NCBI GenBank assembly: GCA_900539255.1
Contig: UQBJ01000017.1
Coordinates: forward strand, 1-43,882
Source of the DNA: an uncultured Campylobacter sp.
GTDB lineage: Bacteria; Campylobacterota; Campylobacteria; Campylobacterales; Campylobacteraceae
Direction of reading: 5' to 3'
DNA: 43,882 nucleotides
Of the stretch, positions 1 to 8,268 are shown piece by piece; the stretch's first letter is position 1, and every line of letters begins with the position of its first letter. The notes beneath the pieces are model-generated. The model saw nothing but the letters and a program-made list of their open reading frames with translations, was not told where the DNA came from and made no database searches. The position numbers and the translations under genes are program-made.

Positions 1-315
1 GCGTGGCAATCCACGAATTTAAACGCAAATTTACCTTTGGATTGCCACGAATTTGTGCGCTCACGCTTTGCAAATTCTCGCAATGACAAAGTCCTTGTCA
101 TACTGAGCGAAACAAAGTGTAGCGAAGTATCCATCAATCAAGGCTAGTATCTTAAATGTTTGCTGTGGCTTGCTTGCCGTTTTTTGAAATAAACGGCTTG
201 CAATGATGGCGCATTTTGCAAATTTTTGCAAGAGAAACAAACAAGCTACAAATCAACACTTTTTAAAAAAATAAAAAGCCATTTTATCACAAAAATGTAA
301 GTTATAAAGCCAAAT
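1..315. repeat. Non-coding stretch with dispersed palindromic repeat copies
   Basis: No convincing gene is visible here. Bases 1-150 hold copies of a dispersed intergenic repeat: the phrases ATTGCCACGAATT (twice), CTCGCAATGACAAAG, TTGTCATACTGAG and GCGAAGTATCCAT, variants of which recur near 4.5, 7.6, 24.7 and 43.7 kb. The rest (150-315) is A/T-rich spacer downstream of the minus-strand lipoprotein gene that ends at 316. Confidence 0.6.
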
Positions 316-1587
316 TTACTTTATACACCGACCGCTGCTGCATTGATTAAGCGTGCTTGCTCGTGGTAGTGCGGCATTGCCTCTTCTGTCCTCGCCAAAG
401 CCACCGCAATCTTGAAAAGACAAGGCACTTGCAAAGGGCAGGTTAAAAGGCTCTCTCACTTCTATAAACGCAAGTGCCACAAGATTTAATGGCGAGCCTG
501 TGAGCCTCATCGTAAAGCGCTCTTGTAGCTCTTGTGGCGTAGTGGCTAGCTGTGTGTAAGCGCGCAAGCTATTTAAAGAAATGCCACGAATGTTGGTGGG
601 AATGACTATAAAGCCCGTTGCTGCGCGAATCGTTACCACAGCGTGTCCGCGAATGTCGCGCGTTTCTGGCACATAGCGCATAAGCACGGTAAAATACATA
701 GCCCCCGGTTGCGCGACATTAAAGATATTGCTTAACAAAGCGTTGATTTCTCGCGTAGTGCTGGCTGATGCGATGAGATTCCATTCATATTGCGGTAGCA
801 TTGAGATAGAGCTTGCAAAGGCGACCTCCACAGTGTTTGTGAAAATCTCCGTGTGTCCGATGAGATTTGTCCTACCATAATAATCCACAATATCACTCAG
901 CGTGTCATAAAGCAAGGGGTTGCGGTTTTGAAAGCTAGTAAATGGGTTTGTGTTTGGCACAGCATCGAAAAAATAGCCCCCGCCCAAAGGTGGGCTGTTG
1001 TGATAGTGCATAAATTCAGCGATGATTTGATAGCTGTGCAGCATACAAGTGCCGCAAATGCCTGTGCGAGTGGCTAAGGCTTCATCGTTGGTTGTGCCTA
1101 TGATTTGAAGCAGTCTTGCAACCCAAGCACTGAGATTAAAATCAAGTGGGAGTTGCAAGGTAGACTTGTTTAAATTCGCGCCTGAATTTGCGCCCAAATT
1201 TCCGTTAGAATTTACATTAAAATTTGCGTTTAAATTCACAGCATCAGCATTTTTAACAAAGGTTTCAAAGTCCTTTGAAATGGCTTTTGTGTTGATAGTA
1301 TTTATCGCATTTTGCAATTTAAATTCCAAAGAATTGGCGTGCAATAAAGGCGCATTTGCATAGCCTAAATTTGCGTTGCTTGTATCAGCCGTGCTAAAAG
1401 CATTGTGCGGGTAAGCTTCATCAAGCAAGGCGTTGTTTGGGGCTAAATTTAAAGGACTTGTGCTTTGATTTGCGCTTTGAATTTGACTTTTCGCACAACC
1501 ATTAAAAGCTAAAAGAGCAAAGCCAGCAAAAAGCACAGCGCGCAATAAAGGCGCATTTTTTAGGCATTTTAAAGTAAAATTTTTCAT
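316..1587 (-). CDS. Lipoprotein with DUF1561/PF07598 C-terminal (putative toxin) domain
   Basis: A 423-residue protein that I recognise as resembling the C-terminal half of the DUF1561 (PF07598) family, whose Leptospira members are the virulence-modifying proteins. The N-terminus is a lipoprotein signal (LLAFNGC, Cys near residue 31), so the mature protein should be membrane-anchored outside the cytoplasm. An Asn/Leu-rich linker (about residues 115-155) precedes the conserved part, which carries TGICGTCMLHS, GGYFFDAVPNTNPF, a later GHAVVTIR and IPTNIRG. The Cys and His blocks could form a catalytic pair, but that is inference. The start at 1587 sits 6 nt after GGAGG, and an alternative ATG lies at 1590. 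The gene overlaps the stop of its upstream partner. Toxin activity comes from knowledge of distant relatives and is not shown here. Confidence 0.7.
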   Translation of the reverse strand: MKNFTLKCLKNAPLLRAVLFAGFALLAFNGCAKSQIQSANQSTSPLNLAPNNALLDEAYPHNAFSTADTSNANLGYANAPLLHANSLEFKLQNAINTINTKAISKDFETFVKNADAVNLNANFNVNSNGNLGANSGANLNKSTLQLPLDFNLSAWVARLLQIIGTTNDEALATRTGICGTCMLHSYQIIAEFMHYHNSPPLGGGYFFDAVPNTNPFTSFQNRNPLLYDTLSDIVDYYGRTNLIGHTEIFTNTVEVAFASSISMLPQYEWNLIASASTTREINALLSNIFNVAQPGAMYFTVLMRYVPETRDIRGHAVVTIRAATGFIVIPTNIRGISLNSLRAYTQLATTPQELQERFTMRLTGSPLNLVALAFIEVREPFNLPFASALSFQDCGGFGEDRRGNAALPRASTLNQCSSGRCIK

Positions 1588-2744
1588 CATCTACCTCCAC
1601 CCGGTGCTGGGCAAAAGGGCAGATTGTCGCCCTCATTTGCGCTGATAAGTCGCAGCCAATTTTGAAATTCAGTAGTGGTTAAAAACTCCGAGCTTGCTTC
1701 ATTTGCGACATCTTTTTGCATATAAGACGGCTTTACCACATAAGGCACGCCCCAATGAGTGCCATAGTGCGTAAGGCGCAAGTAGTTGCCATTTGCGTCC
1801 TTAATGGCTAGCTTTTTGTTGCCGATTAAAATAGGCTTGAAAAAGGCTCGGTTTTTGGGCGGAGGCGTGGTGTCATCGCATTTGCCCCACTCTACCCAAT
1901 CCCAATCTCCGCCATTTAAATTTGAATACATACAATTTAATCTCGGCACAAAGGCATCATAGCTTGCGATATGTCCGCGCTCTAAATCATAATACATAGC
2001 CGTTCTTGTCGTGGTTGAGCTGCCGTTTGAAACATAATAAGCCGTTTGTGAATTCTTTGTCTGCCAAAACAGAAAAAAGCCAAATGTAAGCGTCTCAGCA
2101 GGAGCCACAGTCGCTTCCCACTCTCTCATCGCGCTATCTAAAATATGCTCATTATAGCTCTCATCGCCTAGCCACGCAGCATAAAGAAAATCCCCGTCAT
2201 CTTTAATGCTATACCTGTCATCATAGCTCCAAAACTGCCCGTTTTTGATTTTCCACTGCTGGCGTTCATCATTTACCACGCAAGGGCTAAGGTAAAGCAT
2301 ATCCACTTCCCTTTCGCTACGATACACAGAAGTAGGCGCGGTTATGCAAATCCAAGTGTTGTTGATTTTGTAAGCTAGGCGCGACAAGACATCATAGCGA
2401 GCGTTAAGCGCTTCGCCGCGAGAGCAGCTGATAAGGGCTAGATAAGAATAATTTTGAGCAGAAGCTGAAAACTGCGGGGCGTAGCACCATTTAGCATTGC
2501 CTTGCACGCGCACGGCTATGGGCGTGTCTTTTGGTGTGTCTGGGGACACTTGGCGTGGGCTTTGGGCTGAGTTTTGCACGCGTGGGGATTGAGTTAAGAT
2601 AGCTTGCGTGAAATTTTCTTGTGTGGCTTGATTTAAGGGTGTTTGTTTAGGATTTTCTTGCGCGAAATTTTGGGCTTGATTAGGGGATTTGCCGCCGCAA
2701 GCACTGAAAACAAGCACTATCACGCAAAGCATAAGCACTCTCAT
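1587..2744 (-). CDS. Lipoprotein with DUF1561/PF07598 N-terminal (lectin-like) region
   Basis: A 385-residue protein with a lipoprotein signal peptide (VLVFSAC, Cys near residue 16), a Gln/Pro/Asn-rich linker to about residue 80, and then a Trp/Tyr-rich region (NAKWCYAPQF, NNTWICIT, ERQQWKIKNGQFWS, YDLERGHIASYD) ending in NLPFCPAPGGGR. Together these resemble the N-terminal, ricin-B-like half of DUF1561/PF07598 proteins, so carbohydrate binding is a reasonable guess. I chose the ATG at 2744 because AAAGGA lies 8 nt upstream and the signal peptide begins there; a longer frame to 2825 has no such support. The last Gly codons encode the GGAGG ribosome site of the next gene, so the two halves are translationally coupled. 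Confidence 0.7.
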   Translation of the reverse strand: MRVLMLCVIVLVFSACGGKSPNQAQNFAQENPKQTPLNQATQENFTQAILTQSPRVQNSAQSPRQVSPDTPKDTPIAVRVQGNAKWCYAPQFSASAQNYSYLALISCSRGEALNARYDVLSRLAYKINNTWICITAPTSVYRSEREVDMLYLSPCVVNDERQQWKIKNGQFWSYDDRYSIKDDGDFLYAAWLGDESYNEHILDSAMREWEATVAPAETLTFGFFLFWQTKNSQTAYYVSNGSSTTTRTAMYYDLERGHIASYDAFVPRLNCMYSNLNGGDWDWVEWGKCDDTTPPPKNRAFFKPILIGNKKLAIKDANGNYLRLTHYGTHWGVPYVVKPSYMQKDVANEASSEFLTTTEFQNWLRLISANEGDNLPFCPAPGGGR

Positions 2745-2934
2745 AAGCTTTTTCCTTTGAATTTTTAATTTTTTTGTTTCTTTAAGTCTTGCATTGTAAC
2801 AAAATTTTAGTTTCTTTGCAAGCACAAAATGAAATTTTTTGCAAATTTATCTAAATTTGGCAAAAATCTTACAAAACAGCACCTTGAAAAAGCCCTTTTT
2901 TGTTGCGTTTTATCGCAGCTTGCTGATAAGGTTT

Positions 2935-3231
2935 TTATGCTTTTAAATTTAGCCCTTTGCTCCAAAATTTAAGCTTTTTAATCATTTTCGTCCATTTTTT
3001 AGTGAATTTATTTGTGCCTTTTCTTTGCACCAAAGTGATGAATTTAGCCACATTGAGCGCATCTTTGCTTAAATTTAGCCCCGCTTTAATGCGGTGTTGA
3101 TAGCTTGCTAAATGCTGTCCAACCCCACGCCGAAACGCCAAATCCGCACCTTGCGAAAAGATATAATCAAAAAATTCAAAAATTTTCTTTTCGTAAAATT
3201 CGTTTGGATTGAAATTAACCTTAAAATTCAA
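2935..3231 (-). CDS. Hypothetical basic protein, in frame behind rodA
   Basis: A 98-codon open frame, Lys/Phe-rich and very basic at the C-terminus, that I do not recognise. It opens at a TTG two codons after the rodA stop and in the same frame as rodA, with no ribosome-binding site and no early ATG. It may be a weakly started small protein, the remains of a longer rodA tail cut off by a stop codon, or chance. No membrane segment or signal peptide is evident. Confidence 0.35.
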   Translation of the reverse strand: MNFKVNFNPNEFYEKKIFEFFDYIFSQGADLAFRRGVGQHLASYQHRIKAGLNLSKDALNVAKFITLVQRKGTNKFTKKWTKMIKKLKFWSKGLNLKA

Positions 3232-3234
3232 ATT

Positions 3235-4341
3235 TTACGACAACTTTATCGTCTGGCGTGCGGAAAAAAAGCGAAATGTTACTAAATTTTGCACTATGCC
3301 AAAAAATATCATAAAGATAGTAAAAGAGCTTCCGCCATAGCTAAAAAAGGGCAACGGTATGCCCACAACGGGCGCAAAGCCTATCGTCATCGAAACATTG
3401 ACGGCAGCATAGATGAAAATAAACAGCCCCACAGCATTTACAGCCACTCGCGCGAAATAATCCCCCCTAAGTTTGCGGTTTAGACTCAAAAGATGAAAAA
3501 TCAACAGCATATACAAAAATAGCACCAAAGCCCCGCCCACAAAGCCAAAGCGCTCTATCGTGTAGGCAAAGATAAAATCGCTCGTGGATATAGGCAGGAA
3601 TTTAAAGTGCGTTTGCGTGGCTTCTTCGTGCGCCTTGCCCCTTAAACCGCCGTTACCGATGGCGATGATGGATTGCTGCACTTGATAGCTTGGCTTTTCG
3701 GACAAAAAATCGTGTATGCGCTGCTTTTGGTAGGGCTTTAAAAGGTTCGCATACACGAGCGGAGAGCTTATAGCCACGACTAGAAAGATACTCAGCCAAA
3801 TTTTGTAATTTACCCCGATGATAAAAAGCGTCCCAAAGCCCACGATGAAAAGCACAGTAGCTGAGCCTAAATCAGGCTCACTAGCGATGAGAAAAAAGGG
3901 CAAAAGTATGTAAAAACTGAGTTTGCAAAAGTCTTTGAGCTTGTAGCCGTTTTTTGGCGGCGGTTTGCGGTAGATGAGATAAGCCAGCATTAGGATAAAT
4001 GAAGGTTTGAAAATCTCACTTGGCTGCAAAGTAAAGTGAGTAAAGGGTATTTCAAGCCAGCGTTTCGCTCCAAGCCTTTCTACACCGAAGATATCCACGC
4101 TTAAAAGCAAGGCGATATTTATCCAGTAGAGAAAGGGTATGAGCCACGCAAGCTTGCGGATAGGCAGCAAGAAAAACAAAAGCCACGCCAAAAAGCCTAC
4201 TATGGTATAGATGAGCTGCTTTTCGCCCAAAAAGGTGTTCGCCTCCCACACCAGCACGAGCGAGATAGCGCAAATAGGGACTACCAAAACAACCTGCACG
4301 AAGTCAAAATGCGTGAAAATGCGCTTGTCTATACTTATCAC
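3235..4341 (-). CDS. rodA: Rod shape-determining protein RodA/MrdB (SEDS glycosyltransferase)
   Basis: An integral membrane protein of about 368 residues and of the SEDS family, the peptidoglycan glycosyltransferases that work with a class B PBP in side-wall elongation. About ten hydrophobic segments are visible. SEDS hallmarks include LQPSEIFKPSFI (about residues 108-119), ASEPDLGSA (about 153-161), GGLRGKA, FAYTIERFGF and the C-terminal GIPLPFFSYGGSS. The start is either GTG at 4341, 6 nt after AAGAAAG, or TTG at 4347; I prefer the GTG. No pbp2 or mre genes are adjacent. Upstream lies a repeat-rich gap shared with divergent atpB. Confidence 0.93.
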   Translation of the reverse strand: MISIDKRIFTHFDFVQVVLVVPICAISLVLVWEANTFLGEKQLIYTIVGFLAWLLFFLLPIRKLAWLIPFLYWINIALLLSVDIFGVERLGAKRWLEIPFTHFTLQPSEIFKPSFILMLAYLIYRKPPPKNGYKLKDFCKLSFYILLPFFLIASEPDLGSATVLFIVGFGTLFIIGVNYKIWLSIFLVVAISSPLVYANLLKPYQKQRIHDFLSEKPSYQVQQSIIAIGNGGLRGKAHEEATQTHFKFLPISTSDFIFAYTIERFGFVGGALVLFLYMLLIFHLLSLNRKLRGDYFARVAVNAVGLFIFIYAAVNVSMTIGFAPVVGIPLPFFSYGGSSFTIFMIFFGIVQNLVTFRFFSARQTIKLS

Positions 4342-4934
4342 GGGCAACTTTCTTGTGAAATTTAAAGGGGCATTATAGCAAAAAAAGCCACAAATTCGCT
4401 AAATTTTAGGCAAAATTGAGTGAATTTAAGCGGATTTGCCTTGTCGTGTGGGTTTGGAGCGAGTTTGGTTTTGCTATACTGACTTGCCTTGCTGATTTAT
4501 TTTTTGTCATACTGACTTTAAATAAAAAAATATCTTAAATTTTGTCATACTGAACTTTGCGTAGCAAAGTGAAGTATCCATAAATTCAAAGTGTATCTTA
4601 AATTTCTTTGGATTTTTCGCTGTGTCTTATGCCTTGCAACCCGTTGGGTCGCTTTGTGCTAACGCACTACGCTCAAAATGACAAAGGTTTGTTTGTCATA
4701 CTGACTTGTTTTGAGAGCAAAGCCCGAAGTATCCACTTTTTAAAACTCCGCTTTGAAACCCAGACCTCATTTTTCAACAAAAACCCAAAACGCCAGCTTA
4801 AATCATAACAATCTAGCTCAAATCCCCATTTTGCCAAACAAAAACCAAATTTCACACATTTGTAGAAAATTTAAAATTTTTTAAGCATTTTTTGCTATAA
4901 TGCCTAAAAATTTTACGCTACCAAAGGAAAATTG
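4342..4934. repeat. Divergent intergenic region with dispersed repeats
   Basis: A gene-free stretch between rodA and atpB. Bases 4485-4745 carry several copies or half-copies of the dispersed repeat: TTTTGTCATACTGA three times, GAAGTATCCA twice, CTCAAAATGACAAAG, and GCCTTGCAACCCGTTGGGTC, which is shared with 24.87 kb. Open frames here on either strand encode only repeat sequence and I do not regard them as genes. The atpB promoter lies at the right end. Confidence 0.6.
4896..4901 (+). promoter_or_regulatory. Extended -10 promoter of atpB
   Basis: The sequence TTGCTATAATG has a perfect TATAAT preceded by TGC, 34 nt upstream of the atpB ATG. Extended -10 elements of this form, with T-rich upstream DNA instead of a clear -35, are typical of Campylobacter sigma-70 promoters. 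Confidence 0.65.
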
Positions 4935-5615
4935 ATGAAAGATTTGTTTTTGTTTAGCTCATTTATCGATGGAAGCCACGAGTTTGCCTACTTTTTTCAC
5001 CTAGCACTTGTCGCTATCATCGCTGTTATCATCGCTAAAACGGCGACAAAGTCTATGCAGCTCGTGCCGCGCGGCATTCAAAACATAGCAGAGGCTTATT
5101 TGGAGGGCGTTGTGAGTATGGGGCGCGACACGATGGGAAGCGAAGAGCTTGCCCGCAAATACCTGCCACTTGTCGCTACCATCGGTTTCATCGTGTTTTT
5201 CAGCAACATTATCGGCATTATACCCGGCTTTGAAGCCCCCACAGCCAGCCTAAATCTCACGGCGACTATGGCTATCATCGTTTTTGTGTATTATCACTTT
5301 GAGGGTATCCGCTTGCAAGGGGTTTTGCAGTATTTCAAGCACTTTATGGGACCTGTGCCTGTGCTTGCCCCGCTTATGTTTCCCATCGAGGTTGTGTCGC
5401 ATTTTTCGCGTGTCATCTCGCTTTCTTTTCGGCTTTTTGGCAACATTAAAGGCGATGATTTGTTTTTGGGCGTGGTGCTTGCGCTTGTGCCGTGGGTTGC
5501 GCCGCTTCCTGCTTATGTGCTGCTTACCTTTATGGCGTTTTTGCAAACCTTTATTTTTATGATTTTAACCTATGTGTATTTGGCTGGTGCTACGGCTATT
5601 AGCGAGGGACATTAA
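4935..5615 (+). CDS. atpB: ATP synthase F0 subunit a
   Basis: A 226-residue membrane subunit forming the proton half-channels next to the c-ring. Five or six hydrophobic segments are visible. The conserved Arg helix reads SLSFRLFGNIKGDD (about residues 164-177), with the essential Arg in FRLFGN, and the last helices carry FMAFLQTFIFMILTYVYL. The ATG at 4935 is 6 nt after AGGA; an in-frame TTG one codon earlier is less likely. As is usual in this lineage, the gene stands apart from the F1 operon and is followed by small membrane-protein genes. Confidence 0.97.
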   Translation: MKDLFLFSSFIDGSHEFAYFFHLALVAIIAVIIAKTATKSMQLVPRGIQNIAEAYLEGVVSMGRDTMGSEELARKYLPLVATIGFIVFFSNIIGIIPGFEAPTASLNLTATMAIIVFVYYHFEGIRLQGVLQYFKHFMGPVPVLAPLMFPIEVVSHFSRVISLSFRLFGNIKGDDLFLGVVLALVPWVAPLPAYVLLTFMAFLQTFIFMILTYVYLAGATAISEGH

Positions 5616-5682
5616 GCAAATTTTGGCTGAATTTTAGGCATTTGGCGCGAAAATTTACGGATTCGCAAAGGAACATAGGCTT

Positions 5683-5874
5683 TTGAGAGTGATTTATTTT
5701 TATGAGTTTTTAAAGGGCGTCTCATTTGCGCTTTTGATTTTTGGGGCTTGGCATTTGTTTGAGGCGAGCGAATCGCTTGTATATCTTGTTTTGGGTGCTA
5801 TGCCGGGCTTTGTGCTGTTGCTTCTGAGCTTTTTGCTTGTTGAAAATGCGGAGTTAAAGCAAAAGCAAGGCTAA
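5683..5874 (+). CDS. Small two-helix membrane protein downstream of atpB
   Basis: A 63-residue protein with two predicted membrane helices (about residues 9-27 and 32-52) and a charged tail ELKQKQG. The family is not known to me, but small integral membrane proteins occur directly after atpB in Campylobacter. The start is uncertain: TTG at 5683 has AAGGA 10 nt upstream, and GTG at 5689 would also fit. The 67-nt gap to atpB and 25-nt gap to the next gene suggest co-transcription. Confidence 0.65.
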   Translation: MRVIYFYEFLKGVSFALLIFGAWHLFEASESLVYLVLGAMPGFVLLLLSFLLVENAELKQKQG

Positions 5875-5899
5875 ATTTAGCATTTAGCAAAGGACAAAG

Positions 5900-6547
5900 A
5901 TGAACGACACAAACGCCCTTGAAACCGAGCGGCAGCTTATTTTCAAAAGGCTGAAAATTTTGAAATTTTTAAGCCTCATAGAAAGCCTTATCGCCTTATA
6001 TCTTGCCTTTGTGCTGAGCAAAGACGCCATAATCTCCCTTGCCATAGCCGTTTTCGTGGGCGTGTTTTTTTACCGCTTTTTATCACGCAGGCTTTTAGCG
6101 AGGCAAAATGCGCTTGAAAGCGAGTTTTTAGGGGCATTTTTGGCAAGGCATAAGGCTAAATTTAAAGGCGGAAAGCTTGATGAAAGCGCGTTGCAAAGGC
6201 TTGCCTTGCCTTTTGAGCAGATAAAAACGAGCGCGGGTGTGGAGTTTTCGCACTTTGCACTTTATGACATAAGTTTTAAAAACGCAAGCGGCGGAGCCTT
6301 TATCGGTATTTTGCTCGCTCTTAAAAATGCCAAATTTAAAGCAGATTTACCAAGCCTTGATGAAAACGCCCTTTTTGAAAGGCTAAACCACACGAACTTT
6401 GACACGCAAAGGCTCTTTGTAAAAGGCGAATTTGCTTTGATTGCAAGCCTAAAAAATCCTTTTTTCATCAGCCCAAAGCTGAATTTAGAGCAAAATTTAG
6501 CCCAAATGAACGCGAATTTAGCTAAAATGCAAGCCTTAATTGCCTAA
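5900..6547 (+). CDS. Membrane-anchored protein, possibly DUF3137-like
   Basis: A 215-residue protein with two hydrophobic segments (about residues 22-40 and 44-60) after a charged N-terminus. A soluble domain follows (GVEFSHFALYDISFKN, GGAFIGILLALKNAKF, LFVKGEFALIASLKNPFF) and the C-terminus is a Leu/Asn/Ala-rich, probably helical tail. The pattern of an aromatic strand followed by a short FxG strand recalls DUF3137 (Galanin-like) proteins, but the match is weak and the function unknown. The ATG follows AAAGGA by 6 nt. It ends the atpB gene run. Confidence 0.7.
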   Translation: MNDTNALETERQLIFKRLKILKFLSLIESLIALYLAFVLSKDAIISLAIAVFVGVFFYRFLSRRLLARQNALESEFLGAFLARHKAKFKGGKLDESALQRLALPFEQIKTSAGVEFSHFALYDISFKNASGGAFIGILLALKNAKFKADLPSLDENALFERLNHTNFDTQRLFVKGEFALIASLKNPFFISPKLNLEQNLAQMNANLAKMQALIA

Positions 6548-6757
6548 AAACAAAAGAAAATTCAACGAAAATCGTTTGAGAATTTAAATTTAAAAATTTA
6601 AAAACCGCAAAAAAATTTCACGCTAAATTTAAATCTTTTGTAAAAAGCATTTGATTTAAGCCAAGCGCACTACAAAAATTTTACGCCAAATTCTCGCTAA
6701 ATAACGCTAAAATTCAAGCGTGCCCTTGCTATAAAGCATAACAAAAGCCTTGAAATT

Positions 6758-6791
6758 CAAAGAAATCCAGCCTTTGCGCTGAATTTCTTTG
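6758..6791. terminator. Hairpin terminator downstream of the BamE-like lipoprotein gene
   Basis: An inverted repeat in which CAAAGAAAT pairs with ATTTCTTTG, and inner CAGC pairs with GCTG around a short loop. It lies 9 nt past the lipoprotein stop and also downstream of the plus-strand gene ending at 6547, so it may serve both directions. Only a weak T-rich tail follows. Confidence 0.5.
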
Positions 6792-6800
6792 TGTTTTAGC

Positions 6801-7349
6801 CTATAAATAGCTATTTGTGCTTTCGCCACTTCTTTGAGTGCGAGAATACCAGCGTTCTGTAACGACATTGTTCTCATCAAAGCCTATGTAAAGGGCTTTT
6901 AACTCCAAGTCAGTATCCACGCTCATAAAATTGCCCGCAAAGGGTATGTAGCGTTTCAGGCTGTTTGTCTTGCGTGTCGTGTAAGAATACGCAATCAAAT
7001 TCGTGGTTTTGGGGTTGCTTATCTTGTAGCTTTCATCATCAGCCTCGCCCAAGTTGTCATCTTGTAGGCTTCTTATGGTGTTGGCTAAACCGCCAGCTTT
7101 CCCTTGTTTGAGCGAGTGGTCGCGCTCCACGCGCTCCACGCTTACCTTGCCAAAGTTTTTGTTTGGCTCGCCATACATCGCATAGACTTCTCTTTTGGTC
7201 GTTTTGCCTACGATGATTGAGTCAATCAGCTCAAATTCACTCTTTTGAGCGATGATTTTGTTGCCTGTGGTCTTTGTCGAGCAAGCTGCAAAAGCAAAAA
7301 CCGACACCAAGATAACCCCTAGCATACTTAACTTTGAAAATAATTTCAT
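6801..7349 (-). CDS. BamE/SmpA-OmlA-like outer-membrane lipoprotein
   Basis: A 182-residue lipoprotein with signal peptide and lipobox VFAFAAC (Cys at about residue 22), so it is exported and lipidated. The segment IIVGKTTKREVYAMYGEPN (about residues 45-63) is the signature of BamE/SmpA-OmlA domains. A possible second half has LIAYSYTT and LKALYIGFDENNVVTERWYS, the usual strand ending of such domains. Whether it serves the BAM complex or is only a fold relative cannot be decided from sequence. The ATG at 7349 follows AAGGA. Expression probably comes from the promoter at 7380-7385, which has a ten-base G tract just upstream, suggesting phase variation. Confidence 0.8.
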   Translation of the reverse strand: MKLFSKLSMLGVILVSVFAFAACSTKTTGNKIIAQKSEFELIDSIIVGKTTKREVYAMYGEPNKNFGKVSVERVERDHSLKQGKAGGLANTIRSLQDDNLGEADDESYKISNPKTTNLIAYSYTTRKTNSLKRYIPFAGNFMSVDTDLELKALYIGFDENNVVTERWYSRTQRSGESTNSYL

Positions 7350-7747
7350 CGTTAATCCTTTCAAATAAAATAAGCGTATATTATAATGCCCCCCCCCCTT
7401 AAAGTAAGCTTAAAAAGAACAAAAATTTTGAAAAAATTTGCAAATTTTTGAAAAATTGTGAAATTTTGGACGAAAATTTAAAAAAATTTTAAATTTATTG
7501 ATAAAAACGCAAAAATACGAATAAAATTTAAATGCTTTGTATTTTGTAATCCATTCTTTATTTTTGTATGGATATTTCGGCTAACGCCCTAGTATGACGA
7601 AGGATTTGCAGTTTACTTTGTCATAATGAGCTTTTTACAAAAAAAGTAACCAAGCCACTTGCAAGGTGCAAAACAAAGCATTTTAAGCAAAAATCTTTGA
7701 TTTTACAAGGTTTTAAGCTCGTTTGCTTTGCGCAAAATGCCTAAAAT
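7350..7747. other. Intergenic region: promoter, homopolymer and repeat fragments
   Basis: No gene is seen. From the left it holds the ribosome site and promoter of the minus-strand lipoprotein gene with its poly-G tract (7380-7398). A very A/T-rich stretch follows (7400-7550), then degenerate dispersed-repeat pieces at 7555-7640 (ATGGATATTTCGGCTAACGC, TTTGTCATAATGAGC). Confidence 0.6.
7380..7398 (-). promoter_or_regulatory. Promoter with ten-G tract next to the -10 box (candidate phase-variable)
   Basis: Read on the minus strand, ten consecutive G (7398-7389) are followed by CAT and then TATAAT (7385-7380), 31 nt before the lipoprotein ATG at 7349. The start site would fall near 7373. Slippage in the tract would move upstream promoter contacts relative to the -10 box. 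Poly-G tracts of 8 or more are the usual phase-variable tracts in Campylobacter. This is the only such tract I saw in the window. Confidence 0.6.
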
Positions 7748-8185
7748 TCACATTTTGTCCCTACTAAATTTCGTAGTGATTTGCACGCCACCGCTTGTTT
7801 CTTTTAGCTCAAAAAAATACTCCCCGCCGCCCCAGCACTCGCGCTCGATGACAAGCCTTGTGCCGTCGCGCCATACATAGGTGTTTTTGTGATGATTGAA
7901 GTCCTTAAAGGGCGTTATGGTGGGCTTTAAGCCAAGACAAGCACAGCCATCAGCGTCATTTGGGCTATTTAAATCGCTCTCATCAACGATAGCGTGGATT
8001 TTAGCGAGCTTTTCGTAGCTTTGCAAGATACTCGCGCCCTTGTCAAACGCCACAAATACGCCCTTATACTCATCATAAGCATTTTGCACCGCGCTAAATT
8101 CAAGCCTTTGTGTGTCGCTCACGCGCAAGGCATTGTCCCCAAACGCCACAGCGCAGCACAAAAGAGCAAAAAGAAGTTTTTTCAT
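7748..8185 (-). CDS. Secreted hypothetical protein
   Basis: A 145-residue protein starting MKKLLFALLCCAVAFG, a plausible Sec signal peptide with cleavage near residue 18. The Cys pair sits inside the hydrophobic core, so lipoprotein processing is doubtful. The mature part has a Cys pair in DGCACLGL and a later GTRLVIERECWGGGEYFFEL. I do not recognise the family. The ATG at 8185 follows AAGGA; the frame is open further upstream but without a better start. It stands alone, 83 nt after the polyamine gene that precedes it on the same strand. Confidence 0.7.
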   Translation of the reverse strand: MKKLLFALLCCAVAFGDNALRVSDTQRLEFSAVQNAYDEYKGVFVAFDKGASILQSYEKLAKIHAIVDESDLNSPNDADGCACLGLKPTITPFKDFNHHKNTYVWRDGTRLVIERECWGGGEYFFELKETSGGVQITTKFSRDKM

Positions 8186-8268
8186 CGTTTGTGTCCTTGA
8201 TTGAGCCAAATTTTACTCTCATTTTTCAGCAAATTCACGCAAAATGCGCCCAAAGAAAAAGCCTGCAC

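Noticed and set aside
4608..4855. Open frames on both strands between rodA and atpB
   Set aside because: They are encoded entirely by dispersed repeat sequence and have no ribosome site or protein-like features.
5250..5562. Antisense and alternative-frame ORFs inside atpB
   Set aside because: They are shadows of a clear conserved gene, with Arg/Lys/His- or Cys/Leu-skewed composition typical of wrong frames.
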